The notes: generated from the sequence alone by a model not told the origin. A stretch of DNA of 64,000 bases from Microbacterium proteolyticum (GCF_030818075.1 NZ_JAUSZZ010000001.1:744001-808000), one strand, 5' to 3'; counted from the first letter of the stretch, positions 9,310 through 19,047 are shown. A program made the numbers and translations.

Positions 9310-10296
9310 TCAGACGACCGCGGCGTCGGGGAGGCCCTCGATGGGGCTTTCCGACACGGCGGGTTCGCCGGCCTCGCCGCGGGCGGCGAGGAAGTGCTCC
9401 ACGTCGAGGGCGGCGACGGTGCCGCTGCCCGCGGCGGTGATGGCCTGGCGGTAGGTGGGGTCGATCACGTCGCCGGCGGCGAAGACGCCTTCGACCGACG
9501 TGCGAGAGGACCGGCCGTCCACCCAGATGGTGCCCTGGTCCGTGAGCTGCAGCTTGTCGTGCACGAGGTGCGTGCGCGGATCGTTGCCGATCGCCACGAA
9601 CAGACCGTCCAGGGGCAGCTCGCGCGTCGTGTCGTCCACGGTCGACCGCAGACGCACACCGTTGACGGCGTCGTCACCGAGGATCTCGTCGACCGCGCTG
9701 TTCCAGATGAACTCGATCTTGGGATTGGCGAAGGCGCGCTCCTGCATGATCTTCGAAGCGCGCAGCGAGTCCTTGCGGTGGATGACGTACACCTTGGAGG
9801 CGAACTTCGTCAGGAAGTTGGCCTCTTCCATGGCGGAATCGCCTCCGCCGACGACCGCGATGGTGCGGTCACGGAAGAAGAAGCCGTCGCACGTGGCGCA
9901 CCACGACACCCCACGGCCGGAGAGGCGTTCTTCGCCCTCGAGGCCGAGCTTGCGGTACGCAGAGCCGGTGGCGTAGATGATCGACACGGCCTCTTCGACC
10001 TTGCCGCTGCCGAGGGTGACCGTCTTGACGGGGCCGTCCAGCTGGAGCGAGACGACGTCGTCGTAGAGCACCTGCGCGCCGAAACGCTCGGCCTGGGCCT
10101 GCATCTTGGCCATGAGGTCGGGACCCTGGATGCCGTCCGGGAAGCCCGGGAAGTTCTCGACCTCGGTCGTGTTCATGAGGTCGCCGCCGGCTTCGACGGA
10201 ACTCGCGACGACGAGGGGCTCGAGATTGGCTCGGGCGGCGTAGATGGCTGCCGTATAGCCGGCCGGGCCCGATCCGATGATGATGACGTGACGCAC
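9310..10296 (-). CDS. trxB: thioredoxin-disulfide reductase
   Basis: FAD- and NADPH-dependent enzyme that reduces thioredoxin. The 328-aa product has the FAD motif GSGPAG (residues 8-13), the redox pair CATC (133-136), the NADPH motif VVGGGDSAMEEA and the C-terminal FAD motif FAAGDVIDPTYRQ. The GTG start at 10296 is chosen for its strong AGGAAGG site 7-8 nt upstream and because the protein then opens with VRHVIIIGSG; the frame continues upstream without family resemblance. A 73-nt gap separates it from murJ. Confidence 0.96.
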   Translation of the reverse strand: MRHVIIIGSGPAGYTAAIYAARANLEPLVVASSVEAGGDLMNTTEVENFPGFPDGIQGPDLMAKMQAQAERFGAQVLYDDVVSLQLDGPVKTVTLGSGKVEEAVSIIYATGSAYRKLGLEGEERLSGRGVSWCATCDGFFFRDRTIAVVGGGDSAMEEANFLTKFASKVYVIHRKDSLRASKIMQERAFANPKIEFIWNSAVDEILGDDAVNGVRLRSTVDDTTRELPLDGLFVAIGNDPRTHLVHDKLQLTDQGTIWVDGRSSRTSVEGVFAAGDVIDPTYRQAITAAGSGTVAALDVEHFLAARGEAGEPAVSESPIEGLPDAAVV

Positions 10297-10369
10297 GGTT
10301 GCGCCTTCCTCTCGTTGATTCCGTCGGATGAAACCCATGCTAGCCGTGGGCTATTCCACGGCCGCGGGG

Positions 10370-11989
10370 TCAGCGCTTGGGGAGGAACCGCCGACCGAGT
10401 GCGAGCGCGGGCTCGAGCTCAGGCGCTCTCAGGAGGGCCAGGATGCCGAGGTACACCGCGAGCACGACCGAGCCGATCAAGGCCGCTCCGACGGCACCGC
10501 CCAGCTCGCTGTCGGAGATCCACCCCTCCGTTCCTCCGCAGACCAGAACGACGGCCCAACCGGCGCCGGCAGCGGGAAGGGCGACGAGGGCGAATCGTCC
10601 GAGAGGGACCACCCACTCGCGGAACCCGATGCCGCCGAGACGACGGTGGAGGATGACGGTGGCGATGACCAACTGCACGATGCTGGCGAAGGACTGCCCC
10701 AGTGCGATCGCTGCTGCGAGTTGTCCGATCGGGATGATGCCGGCGGCGAGGAGCTGGCCGGCACCGATCGCCGTCACAACGACGAGGACCCCCTGCACGA
10801 GAGTGAAGAAGAACGGGGTGCGCGTGTCGTTGAAGGCGTAGAACGTGCGTTGGACGACGAAGAGCACCGCGAGCGGGAGGAGGCACGTGAGGAAGCACAG
10901 CAGCACGGGAGCTGCGGCGAGAGCCTCACCCGAGGTGTTGGTGAACACGCGCGACGCGGGCACGGCAGCCACCGCGAGAGCGGCGGTCGCGGCGACGATG
11001 AAGAGGCCGAGCACGCGGATGCTGCTCACGATGTCGGCCCGCACATCGTCGTCGCGACCGGCTGCGGCATGCTCGCTGAGGCGTGTGAAATACGGCGTCC
11101 CGATCGAGAGCACGATGACCGAGTAGGGCAGCATGAACACCAGCCAGGCGTTCTGCGTGGCCAGAACGGCGGGTCCGTCTCCCGTGGCCTGCCACAGCAC
11201 GCGCGACTGCACGATGCCCGCGAGCTGGCCGACGATGACCATCAGGAAGGTCCAGCCCGCCAGGCGGCCGATGTTGCGCAGGCCCACACCTCGCCAGTGG
11301 AAGTCGGGGCGGAGCTGCAGGCCCGCGCGGCGCCAGAAGACCAGCAGCACCACGGTCTGCAGCACGATGCCGCCGGTGGTGATGCCGCCGAGGAGGCCGA
11401 TCATGAGCGGTGTCCACTGGCTCACCGCAGGGTTCGGCCCGCCGAAGACCCAGAGGAACCCGGCGAAGCCGACGATGGACACGACATTGTTCACGATCGG
11501 CGCCCACGTGTAGGGCCCGAAGACGTTGCGCGCGTTGAGGATCTCGCCGAGCAGGGAGTACAGCCCGTAGAAGAAGATCTGCGGCAGACACCAATAGGCG
11601 AACGCGGTCGCCAGGGCGATCTGATCGGGCGACGCGTCCGCCGAGGTGTACAGGGCGACGATCAACGGTGCAGCGATCATGGCGATCGCGGTGACGACCA
11701 GGAGGATCAGGGTGCCCAGCGTGAACAACTTCGACACGAATGCCCGGCCACCGTCGTCATGCGCCGCCGCCTTGACGATCTGCGGCACGATGACCGCGGT
11801 GAGCACGCCGGTGGAGATGACCGCGTAGATGTTGTTCGGCAGCGAGTTGGCCAGACCGAACGCGTCGCCCGCGAAACTCTCGACCGAGCCGACGATGCCG
11901 ACCAGCACCACGATCCGCAGCAGGCCGGTCACCCGCGAGACGATCGTGCCGGCGCCGATGAGCACACTCGCCCGTCCGATACTGCTCAC
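10370..11989 (-). CDS. murJ: MurJ-type lipid II flippase
   Basis: Integral membrane protein of the MOP superfamily that flips lipid II for peptidoglycan synthesis. The 539-aa product has about 14 hydrophobic segments, starting with IGRASVLIGAGTIVSRVTGLLR, which is the MurJ/MviN signature, and including NSLPNNIYAVISTGVLTAVIVPQIV. It lacks the long C-terminal pseudokinase extension found in mycobacterial MviN. The GTG start at 11989 overlaps the stop of the DUF6049 gene (GTGA), so translation is coupled. Pairing with a DUF6049 protein matches the Rv3909-Rv3910 arrangement of mycobacteria. Confidence 0.94.
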   Translation of the reverse strand: MSSIGRASVLIGAGTIVSRVTGLLRIVVLVGIVGSVESFAGDAFGLANSLPNNIYAVISTGVLTAVIVPQIVKAAAHDDGGRAFVSKLFTLGTLILLVVTAIAMIAAPLIVALYTSADASPDQIALATAFAYWCLPQIFFYGLYSLLGEILNARNVFGPYTWAPIVNNVVSIVGFAGFLWVFGGPNPAVSQWTPLMIGLLGGITTGGIVLQTVVLLVFWRRAGLQLRPDFHWRGVGLRNIGRLAGWTFLMVIVGQLAGIVQSRVLWQATGDGPAVLATQNAWLVFMLPYSVIVLSIGTPYFTRLSEHAAAGRDDDVRADIVSSIRVLGLFIVAATAALAVAAVPASRVFTNTSGEALAAAPVLLCFLTCLLPLAVLFVVQRTFYAFNDTRTPFFFTLVQGVLVVVTAIGAGQLLAAGIIPIGQLAAAIALGQSFASIVQLVIATVILHRRLGGIGFREWVVPLGRFALVALPAAGAGWAVVLVCGGTEGWISDSELGGAVGAALIGSVVLAVYLGILALLRAPELEPALALGRRFLPKR

Positions 11990-14244
11990 GGTCGTGTCTC
12001 CTGCTCGATGTGGGGGGTGTCGATCGCGTCTTCGGCGTCGCCTTCGGCGTGGCCGCGGCCGTCGGCATCCGGGTCCTTGATCCCGATCCCGTCCACCGGG
12101 GCATCGGCATCCTGAGTCGAGGCCGACTCCGCACCGGCGCGGACACGGCGGCGGCGCGCGACCGTACGCCAGACGCCCAGACTGAGGAAGCCGATCACGA
12201 GCGCGACGATGACGACGAGCCCGATGCTCTCCCATTCGGCCCGCACCTCGACGTCGACGCGCTGGGGCGCTCCGACCGGCTCGCCGGTGGGGCTGTACAG
12301 CTGAAGGTCGACGGCGACCTCGCCGTTGGCGATCCGCGCTTCGACGGGCACCTCCACGCGCGTGTTCGCGGCTGCCTGCGCCTCGACCGTGGTGCGGTCC
12401 TGGACGCGGAGTCGCGCGTCGTTCGGACGGGCGGCGAGGACGACGGTCACCGGCCACGGCAGATCGTTGCGCACCCACGGCCGAAGCGGTGCACTGGAGC
12501 TGACGAGACGGAAGTCGGAGGAGAGGATGCCGACGGAGCCCAGCGTCGTCTGCGTGCCGGCGCGGTGGTCGGCGACGGCCGAGCGCGCGGCATCCCCCGT
12601 CCACGAGACGCTGATGACCTGCAGGAGTTCGGCGCGCTCGCGGCCGGTGAGAAGCTCCGGCTGCGCGAGGATCGTGGCGAATCGGTCGACGGCCTGCTCG
12701 TCGGCGAGCAGTTCGCCCACCTCGGCGACGCGGGAGGAGTCGACGGACGGCGCGGCGAGCGAAATCTCGGATGCCGGTCGACTCGCGACGGCGTCGAGTG
12801 TCGATCCGACGAAGCCCGGCGCGGCCGAGACGAGGCCGAGGGCTGCGCGCAGGCTCACTCGGGAGCGGTCGGTGCCGCGGTCGAGGACCGCGAGAACGGG
12901 CTGGTCGCCGGCAGCGGCGCGTGCGACAGCCAGGTAGCCCTGGGCGGCGGCGAGGGAGGCACCCCGTCGCGTCGTGTCGTTCTCCCCCGCGGCGGCGGTC
13001 AGCGCGCGTGACACCTCGGCGTCGTACACCGGGGTCGACACCCCTCCCACCGCGCCCGTGGCGGGACGCGCCCCGGAGACGTTCGACGAAGCCAGCAGCA
13101 CGCGAGTGGGCTCTTCGGGGGTGCCGGAGGCGCCCAGAGCGGCCACCGTCTCGGGCCCCGCCGAGCCTGTGGCCGGCCAGAACACATTCGATCGGGCGGT
13201 GCCGATGTCGAGCAGCGTCGACAGCGATGGGTACGTGGGGTGTCCCGGGCTCGACGAGGCGGCAGGCTCCGGACTCGACACGGCCGAGACCGCCGGTGCG
13301 GGCCGCGTGAAGTCGGCTTCGACCATGTACGACTGCAACGAGGTCGGGCCCAGCGGGGCGCCGAGACCCGCCTGCACCTGGGCGGCCACGTCCGAATCGC
13401 CGTACGTGAGGGCGAAGCGGTCGTTGGGCAGGGCGAGCAGGCGCTGCAACCACGCGACGGCGGTGGGCGGGGCGGCGGAGCCGAGTACGCGGATGGCCGC
13501 CGGGATGGCCGGGTCGACCGCCAGGGTGGCCGTAGTGCCGTCGACGGCGTCGAGCTGCGCCGACAGGGCGCCGTCAACCGCCGTGAGCTCCGCGAGCTCA
13601 TTGCCGGTGAGCAGACCCCGCGTCATGGGTGCTGCCGTGATGGGGACCACGAGGGCGATCGGTGTCGCGGTGCCGTCAGCGGGGACGACCACGACACTGG
13701 ATGCCGTCCGACCCCCCGCCGCGACCAGCACCGGGTAGACCCCTGCGGGGCGTGCGGCCAACGTCGGGTCGGTGGGCGGAAGGGTCACGGTGGTGGAGGC
13801 CTGCGCGCCCGGGTCGGCGGCATCCACGGATCCGACGGCGACCTGCTGCATCGTCTGGCCCGTGGCGTCGCCGTCGAGCCAGCGGTCGAGGGCGACGTCG
13901 TCGCCGAGTGGTGCCGAGCCGATTGAGAGGGCGACAGGGGTCGCCGACGTGGCGGTGGAACCCGCCGACAGGGTGACGACGACCGAGAGGGGGTCACCGG
14001 GGCGCAGGATGCCGTTCGCCGCCGGGGCGGCCGAAAGCACTGACGGGGTGGTGTCGCCCGCGGGCGTCGGGTCGGGGGTCGCGGCGACCGCGGCAGCGGA
14101 GGGCAGCACGACACCGAGCACGAGGGCACCGGCGGCGAGGGTCGCCAGGAGTCGGCGCGCGAGAGGGCGCCGCAGCACGGGTGGGCCCGGAGGCGGGGAA
14201 GTCACGGTCATACGAACGTCGGGTGGCACGAGGGGGCCTCGCAT
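11986..14244 (-). CDS. DUF6049 family membrane-anchored secreted protein
   Basis: About 752 aa. An N-terminal signal region (RRLLATLAAGALVLGVVLPSAAAVAA) precedes a long extracytoplasmic part. One membrane helix near the C-terminus (SIGLVVIVALVIGFLSLGVW) follows a beta-rich stretch with NGEVAVDLQLYSPTGEPVG, and a short charged tail ends the protein. The family is uncharacterised but is conserved directly upstream of murJ, suggesting a role in envelope assembly. The frame opens at 14274, but a -10-like TAGACT at 14252-14257 sits 7 nt before the ATG at 14244, so I take that leaderless start; 14211 is another option. Confidence 0.85.
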   Translation of the reverse strand: MRGPLVPPDVRMTVTSPPPGPPVLRRPLARRLLATLAAGALVLGVVLPSAAAVAATPDPTPAGDTTPSVLSAAPAANGILRPGDPLSVVVTLSAGSTATSATPVALSIGSAPLGDDVALDRWLDGDATGQTMQQVAVGSVDAADPGAQASTTVTLPPTDPTLAARPAGVYPVLVAAGGRTASSVVVVPADGTATPIALVVPITAAPMTRGLLTGNELAELTAVDGALSAQLDAVDGTTATLAVDPAIPAAIRVLGSAAPPTAVAWLQRLLALPNDRFALTYGDSDVAAQVQAGLGAPLGPTSLQSYMVEADFTRPAPAVSAVSSPEPAASSSPGHPTYPSLSTLLDIGTARSNVFWPATGSAGPETVAALGASGTPEEPTRVLLASSNVSGARPATGAVGGVSTPVYDAEVSRALTAAAGENDTTRRGASLAAAQGYLAVARAAAGDQPVLAVLDRGTDRSRVSLRAALGLVSAAPGFVGSTLDAVASRPASEISLAAPSVDSSRVAEVGELLADEQAVDRFATILAQPELLTGRERAELLQVISVSWTGDAARSAVADHRAGTQTTLGSVGILSSDFRLVSSSAPLRPWVRNDLPWPVTVVLAARPNDARLRVQDRTTVEAQAAANTRVEVPVEARIANGEVAVDLQLYSPTGEPVGAPQRVDVEVRAEWESIGLVVIVALVIGFLSLGVWRTVARRRRVRAGAESASTQDADAPVDGIGIKDPDADGRGHAEGDAEDAIDTPHIEQETRP

Positions 14245-14251
14245 CGCGACG

Positions 14252-14257
14252 AGTCTA
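14252..14257 (-). promoter_or_regulatory. putative leaderless -10 (TAGACT) of the DUF6049-murJ operon
   Basis: On the minus strand TAGACT is followed by 7 nt and then ATG 14244. The opposite strand carries TAGCCT at 14284-14289 for the divergent methyltransferase gene, so the two promoters are back to back. Confidence 0.4.
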
Positions 14258-14300
14258 GGCCCGAGTCCCTTCACGCCCGCCGATAGCCTCGCCCAGACGG

Positions 14301-15824
14301 TTGAATGGACCGGTGCTCCCCGAACCGGACCCCCGACTCTGTCACGCGCTCTCCCTCGATCTGCGAGGCGCCGGCTACGCGAGTGCCGCGCTCCGCGATG
14401 CCTGGGGAACGGAGGCCGACGACGCCGTGGCCCGGGGCCTGCGTCGCCCGGCCGAACGTGCTCTCGCGAACCGGACGGATGCGCTCGCCGTGCTGGGTCG
14501 GCTGTGGGCGCTCGGCCTCGCGGTGAGCCGCGCGCAGGCGGAATCGGCTCTCCCCACGGTGGGCGTGGACGGCGCGGTGGCCCTCGGGCTCGCGCGCGTC
14601 GACGGTGACGATCTGCATCCCGAGGTGCTCGTGCGCCCGCAGGCGTTCGCCGACGACAGCGGCGAGGTCGAATGGTGGATCGCGAGCGACCTCGATGAGG
14701 CCGCGTTGCAGGGCCCGCTCCCCGAGGACCACGTGCTCGGCGTCGGCGGAGCGTCGCAGACGCTGGCCCGCCTGCAGCTGACGCGCCCGGCGCGGACGGC
14801 CCTCGACATCGGAACCGGATGCGGCATCCAGGCGCTGCGCCTGCGTCGTCTGGTCGCGCACGTCGTCGCGACCGACATCTCCCAGCGCGCCCTGCGCTTC
14901 ACGCGGCTGAACGCGCTGGTGAACGGCGTCGACGGGATCGAGACACGGCACGGGTCGCTCTTCGAACCGGTCGCCGGCGAGACCTTCGACCGGGTGGCAT
15001 CCAACCCCCCGTTCGTCATCACGCCCCGCGTCGAGGGGGTGCCGGCATACGAGTACCGCGACGGCGGGCTGGAGGGCGACGCGCTCGTGGCCGCCGTCGT
15101 CGCGGGCGTCGGCGCGCACCTCTCCCCCGGCGGTGTCGCCCAGTCGCTCGGCAACTGGGAATACCGCGCGGACGAGTCGGGACTCGACCGGGTGCGCTCC
15201 TGGGTCGGCGACGACATGGACGTCTGGGTGATCGAGCGCGAGGTGCTCGACCCCCTCGCGTATGCGGAGCTGTGGGTGCGCGACGGCGGCACCGTGCCCG
15301 GCACACCCGCCTACGCGCGGCTCATCGATGCGTGGCTCGAGGACTTCGCCCGTCGGGGCGTGACGGGCATCGGGTTCGGATACGTGCTGTTGCGGAAGCC
15401 CCTGGCCGGCGGCCCGACGCTGGCGCGGTACGAGCGCGTCGCGGGCGGCGGGGAGGCCGCCTTCGGACCGCACCTGGCCGCGTGCCTGGCCGCACACGAC
15501 CGCGCGGCGCTCCTCGACGACGACGATCTGTCGACCAGCGTGCTGCAGGTCGCGCCCGATGTCACCGAGGCGCGGCACCATCGGCCGGGCGAGGCCGATC
15601 CGTCGGTCATCGAGCTGCACCAGGGCGGCGGGTTCGCGCGGCGCATCGAGGTGGACCCGGCGCTCGCGGCGCTCGTGGGCGCGTGCGACGGCGACCTGGC
15701 CGTGGGACCGCTCATCGACGCGATCGCGCAGTTGATGGAAGTGGATGCCGCGCACCTCCGCGCCGATCTGCTGCCTCGCGTGCGCGAGTTGCTGGTGACG
15801 GGGTTCCTCGCGTTCGCGGACTGA
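14301..15824 (+). CDS. class I SAM-dependent methyltransferase (HemK/PrmC-like N/A-methylase fold)
   Basis: About 507 aa. An N-terminal helical domain of about 160 aa (ALSLDLRGAGYASAALRDAWGTEA...) precedes a Rossmann methyltransferase with motif I ALDIGTGCGIQALRL, motif II VVATDISQRALRFT and the catalytic NPPF in DRVASNPPFVIT, which is typical of enzymes methylating planar amide or amino groups. The N-terminal part matches actinobacterial DUF7059-type proteins; the substrate (protein, tRNA or rRNA) is unknown. The start is uncertain: TTG 14301 or GTG 14313, neither with a good ribosome site. It is divergent from the DUF6049 gene and followed 90 nt later by cca. Confidence 0.85.
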   Translation: MNGPVLPEPDPRLCHALSLDLRGAGYASAALRDAWGTEADDAVARGLRRPAERALANRTDALAVLGRLWALGLAVSRAQAESALPTVGVDGAVALGLARVDGDDLHPEVLVRPQAFADDSGEVEWWIASDLDEAALQGPLPEDHVLGVGGASQTLARLQLTRPARTALDIGTGCGIQALRLRRLVAHVVATDISQRALRFTRLNALVNGVDGIETRHGSLFEPVAGETFDRVASNPPFVITPRVEGVPAYEYRDGGLEGDALVAAVVAGVGAHLSPGGVAQSLGNWEYRADESGLDRVRSWVGDDMDVWVIEREVLDPLAYAELWVRDGGTVPGTPAYARLIDAWLEDFARRGVTGIGFGYVLLRKPLAGGPTLARYERVAGGGEAAFGPHLAACLAAHDRAALLDDDDLSTSVLQVAPDVTEARHHRPGEADPSVIELHQGGGFARRIEVDPALAALVGACDGDLAVGPLIDAIAQLMEVDAAHLRADLLPRVRELLVTGFLAFAD

Positions 15825-15901
15825 AGACGCCTGGCCTCGGCCCACCGGCTTCAGGGCCTCCGCGGGGGCGGAGGCTGAAAAGCGCTGTCGGCGCCCCCGG
15901 A

Positions 15902-15907
15902 TAGGCT
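15902..15907 (+). promoter_or_regulatory. putative leaderless -10 (TAGGCT) of cca
   Basis: TAGGCT lies 7 nt before the cca ATG and there is no Shine-Dalgarno sequence, as expected for a leaderless message. Confidence 0.45.
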
Positions 15908-15914
15908 CGAAGGC

Positions 15915-17342
15915 ATGCTGAACATGGCGGAGGGTCTCGCGCGCCTCGAGGAGCTCGCCGCGCACCCCGTGGTCGTCACCGTCGCCCTTGCGTTCGCCGA
16001 AGCGGGGCGGGATCTCGCGATCGTGGGCGGCCCCGTGCGCGACGCGCTGCTGGGCCGCACCACCCACGACTTCGACTTCACCACCGACGCCCGCCCCGAC
16101 GAGATCCTCGCGCTCGTCAAGCCCGTCTCGTCGACCCAGTGGGACGTCGGCCGCGCCTTCGGCACCATCGGTGCCCGCGTGAAGGGGGAGCAGGTCGAGA
16201 TCACGACGTTCCGCGCCGACAGCTACGACGGTGTGACGCGCAAGCCCACCGTGGAGTTCGGCGACACACTGGAGGCCGACCTGTCCCGCCGCGACTTCAC
16301 CGTCAACGCGATGGCCCTGCGCGTACCCGCCCGTCAGCTCGTCGACCCCACGGGCGGCGTCGAAGACCTCATCGCCGGGCGCCTGCGGACCCCGATCGAC
16401 CCCGCGGTCAGCTTCGGCGACGATCCCTTGCGCATGCTGCGCGCGGCGCGCTTCTCGTCGCAGCTCGACTTCGCCGTCGACCCCGAGACGCTCGAGGCCG
16501 TGGCGGAGTTGCGTGCGTCTCTGGCGATCGTCAGCCCCGAGCGTGTGCAGGCCGAGCTCGTGCGCCTGTTGCAGACCGACGACCCGGTCCGCGGCATCCG
16601 CGTGCTCGTCGAGACCGGTCTGATCGAGGAGTTCCTCCCCGAAGTACCGGCGCTGCGCCTCGAGGTCGACGAGCACCACCACCACAAAGACGTCTACGAG
16701 CACTCCCTCACCGTGCTGCGACAGGCGATCGCGCTCGAGAAGAGCCGGCATCCGGATGCCGCCCCCGACGTGCCCCTGCGCCTGGCCGCATTGCTGCACG
16801 ACATCGGCAAACCCGCCACCCGGCGCCTCGAAGACGGCGGCGGCGTCACGTTCCACCACCACGACGTCAAGGGCGCGCGCATGGCCCGCAAGCGCCTGCA
16901 GGCGCTTCGGTTCGATGCGGCGACCATCACGGTCGTCGCACGGCTCGTCGAGCTGCACCTGCGCTTCTTCGGGTACGCCGAGGGCGCGTGGACGGATGCC
17001 GCGGTGCGCCGCTACGTGCGCGACGCCGGCGACGAGCTCGAACGCCTGCACATCCTGACGCGCGCCGACGTGACGACGCGCAACAAGCGCAAGGCTCAGC
17101 GCCTGGCATCCGCCTACGACGACATCGAGGCCCGTATCGCCGCCCTGCGCGAGCAGGAGGAGATCGACGCGATCCGCCCTGAACTCGACGGCAACCGCAT
17201 CCAGGAGGTGTTGGGGCTCACGCCCGGCCGCGAGGTCGGCGAGGCGTACCGCTTCCTGCTCGACCTGCGCCTCGACGAGGGCGTGGTGGGCGAGGAGGTC
17301 GCCGAGCAGCGCCTGCGCGAGTGGTGGGCCGCGCGGGACTGA
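15915..17342 (+). CDS. cca: CCA tRNA nucleotidyltransferase
   Basis: Adds or repairs the 3'-CCA end of tRNA without a template. The 475-aa product has the class II nucleotidyltransferase motif GGPVRDALLG (about residues 38-47), the metal-binding DFDF (about 52-55), the RRDFTVNA motif, and the RNA-binding core with DPLRMLRAARFSSQLDF. A C-terminal HD domain carries LLHDIGKP and HHHDVKGA, so 2',3'-phosphatase activity is possible. Length and order match actinobacterial PcnB/CCA enzymes. It sits alone, read from its own promoter towards the convergent HAAS gene. Confidence 0.95.
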   Translation: MLNMAEGLARLEELAAHPVVVTVALAFAEAGRDLAIVGGPVRDALLGRTTHDFDFTTDARPDEILALVKPVSSTQWDVGRAFGTIGARVKGEQVEITTFRADSYDGVTRKPTVEFGDTLEADLSRRDFTVNAMALRVPARQLVDPTGGVEDLIAGRLRTPIDPAVSFGDDPLRMLRAARFSSQLDFAVDPETLEAVAELRASLAIVSPERVQAELVRLLQTDDPVRGIRVLVETGLIEEFLPEVPALRLEVDEHHHHKDVYEHSLTVLRQAIALEKSRHPDAAPDVPLRLAALLHDIGKPATRRLEDGGGVTFHHHDVKGARMARKRLQALRFDAATITVVARLVELHLRFFGYAEGAWTDAAVRRYVRDAGDELERLHILTRADVTTRNKRKAQRLASAYDDIEARIAALREQEEIDAIRPELDGNRIQEVLGLTPGREVGEAYRFLLDLRLDEGVVGEEVAEQRLREWWAARD

Positions 17343-17343
17343 G

Positions 17344-17361
17344 GAGGGCCGTGCGGCCCTC
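17344..17361 (+). terminator. hairpin after cca
   Basis: GAGGGCC-GTGC-GGCCCTC, a 7-bp GC stem immediately after the stop with no T-run. This is the I-shaped type common in high-GC Actinobacteria. Confidence 0.5.
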
Positions 17362-17373
17362 GGGTCGTCGTCC

Positions 17374-17407
17374 GTGGCCCCGGGGCGCGATCGGTGGCCT
17401 CGGGGCG
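17374..17407. repeat. paired GTGGCCCCGGGGCG motif, 20-bp period
   Basis: GTGGCCCCGGGGCG at 17374-17387 and GTGGCCTCGGGGCG at 17394-17407 are direct repeats exactly 20 bp apart. The same motif, with the same 20-bp period, occurs at 44232 and 44252. The rest of the 17343-17584 gap shows nothing recognisable. Confidence 0.6.
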
Positions 17408-17584
17408 GCGAGGGCGTGCGGATACGACGTCAGGGACGTGCTCCGCGTGCCCCCACACGCCGGACCACGCCCCTGACGGGTCGCGGAGGTCACTCCTCCG
17501 CATCGACCTCCCCGGGTCGCTGCGCCGCGAGCGCCGCCGTGACCAGGTGAGTGAGATCGATGCTCACGATGCGCGGCTCGTCGC

Positions 17585-18691
17585 TCACGGCGTGGCCGTG
17601 CCCGGAACCGTGGTCGGGGTCGGCTCGGCGGTCGGGGACGGTTCCGCGGTCGGAGTGGCGCTCGCCGTGGGCGCCGCGGCGCTCGGAAGCGGCTGGACGC
17701 GGTCGAAGGGGAACGGCAGCAGGGTGGCGTTGCGAAGGTCGTACGCCTCGTCCCAGGTCTGTTCTCCGGCCGGGATCTCGCGCAGGGGGAAGACATTCCA
17801 CGCGTCGGTGCCGCCCGGGATGACGTACGGCACGGGCACGGGTCCGCCGCCCCCGGAGAAGTACGAGTCAGAGCGCTGGGTTCCCCCGTCTCGTCCGACG
17901 GTCGTGAGTGGGTCGCCGTCCTGGTCGAAGAGCTGCACCGCGGGAATCGGATTGCCGTCGGCGTCGAAGGCGTAGATGTTGCGGATCCGTTCGCCGTCGA
18001 CCGAGAGGCCGGGCGTGGAGGGGGGTGCCGCCATGCTGTCGTTCGAGGATGCCCACACCATGTTCTGCAGGCTGCTGCCGAGGCCCGCGACCGTGAAGGG
18101 CGCGAGCAGGAGAGCGAAGACGGTCGCCGTCGTCCGCAGTCCGCGGACGATGGCGTTGGGTGCCCATCTGCCGCGACCCCACTGCACGCTCACTAGGAGC
18201 AGGGCGGTCATGAGCACGATGCCCGGGAACTGCACGGCACCGATCAAGTGGGCGACCGGTCCGGTCATCCAGCCATACCCCGACCACAGGAACGGGGCGA
18301 TGAAGAGGTAGAGCACGACCGCGCGAAGGACCCACCACAGCGGCCGCAGGGATGTCGAAAGGTCGAGCAGCCAGGCTCCCGCGGGACTCCTGCGCACGAA
18401 GGAGCCCGTCTCGCGCCAGCCGTCGCGCACGATCTGCAGGACCGGCGTTCGCTTCCCGCCCGTCCGCACGCTGCGCTCAGGAAGTCCCGCGGCCGCACGG
18501 AGTTCTTCGGCGTAGGTCGTGGCATCCGGAAGCTCGAAGGCGTCGCCCGCCTCGGCGGCCTGATCGGACAGATCGGCTTCGAGACCGTCGAGCAGGTCGT
18601 CGACGTCGTCGGAGGGGAGGTCGTCGAGATGCGCGCGCACCGCAGCGGCGAACGCGCGGATGTCGTCGCGGACCGGCGTGGTGGTGATCAT
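17585..18691 (-). CDS. HAAS-domain membrane protein
   Basis: About 368 aa. The N-terminal 70 residues (AFAAAVRAHLDDLPSDDVDDLLDGLEADLSDQAAE) form a helical HAAS-type signalling domain. Next come several membrane helices (WWVLRAVVLYLFIAPFLW, GPVAHLIGAVQFPGIVLMTALLLVSV, TTATVFALLLAPFTVAGLG), then an extracytoplasmic C-terminal part ending in a Thr/Pro/Ala-rich tail. Such proteins are routinely paired with PadR regulators. The ATG overlaps the padR stop (ATGA), so they form one unit. The physiological signal is unknown. Confidence 0.82.
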   Translation of the reverse strand: MITTTPVRDDIRAFAAAVRAHLDDLPSDDVDDLLDGLEADLSDQAAEAGDAFELPDATTYAEELRAAAGLPERSVRTGGKRTPVLQIVRDGWRETGSFVRRSPAGAWLLDLSTSLRPLWWVLRAVVLYLFIAPFLWSGYGWMTGPVAHLIGAVQFPGIVLMTALLLVSVQWGRGRWAPNAIVRGLRTTATVFALLLAPFTVAGLGSSLQNMVWASSNDSMAAPPSTPGLSVDGERIRNIYAFDADGNPIPAVQLFDQDGDPLTTVGRDGGTQRSDSYFSGGGGPVPVPYVIPGGTDAWNVFPLREIPAGEQTWDEAYDLRNATLLPFPFDRVQPLPSAAAPTASATPTAEPSPTAEPTPTTVPGTATP

Positions 18692-19047
18692 CGTGCGTCT
18701 CCGATCGTGCGCAGCTTCGTGGTGGACGTGCGGTCGTCGAGGAGCGTGGTCATCGCCGACGAGAAGTGCGCCCAGCTGTCGCGCTGCGCATCGAGCAGTT
18801 CGCGGCCCTGGGCATTGATGGCGTAGTACTTGCGGTGCGGTCCCCCGTCGGACGGGACGACGTAGCTCGACAGCGCCCCCGCGGAGTACAGCCGGCGCAG
18901 AGTCCCGTAGACCGACGCGTCCCCCACCTCGCCCAGTCCTGCATCCCGCAGGCGCCGCACGATGTCGTACCCGTACCCGTCGTCGTGCTGCACGACCGCG
19001 AGCACGGCGGCATCCAGCACCCCTTTCAACAGCTGCGTCGTATCCAC
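18688..19047 (-). CDS. PadR family transcriptional regulator
   Basis: 119-aa winged-helix regulator. QLLKGVLDAAVLAVVQHDDGYGYDIVRRLRDAG is the PadR N-terminal winged helix; VYGTLRRLYSAGALSSYVVPSDGGPHRKYYAINAQGRELL is the wing. The GTG start has a GAAGGGGG ribosome site. It is translationally coupled to the downstream HAAS protein and probably represses its own operon through the palindrome at 19089-19104. Confidence 0.93.
   Translation of the reverse strand: MDTTQLLKGVLDAAVLAVVQHDDGYGYDIVRRLRDAGLGEVGDASVYGTLRRLYSAGALSSYVVPSDGGPHRKYYAINAQGRELLDAQRDSWAHFSSAMTTLLDDRTSTTKLRTIGDAR

Noticed and set aside
10328..12115. 595-aa plus-strand frame
   Set aside because: Exact shadow of murJ; rich in Asp, Glu and Arg, with no family resemblance, while the opposite strand is a clear flippase.
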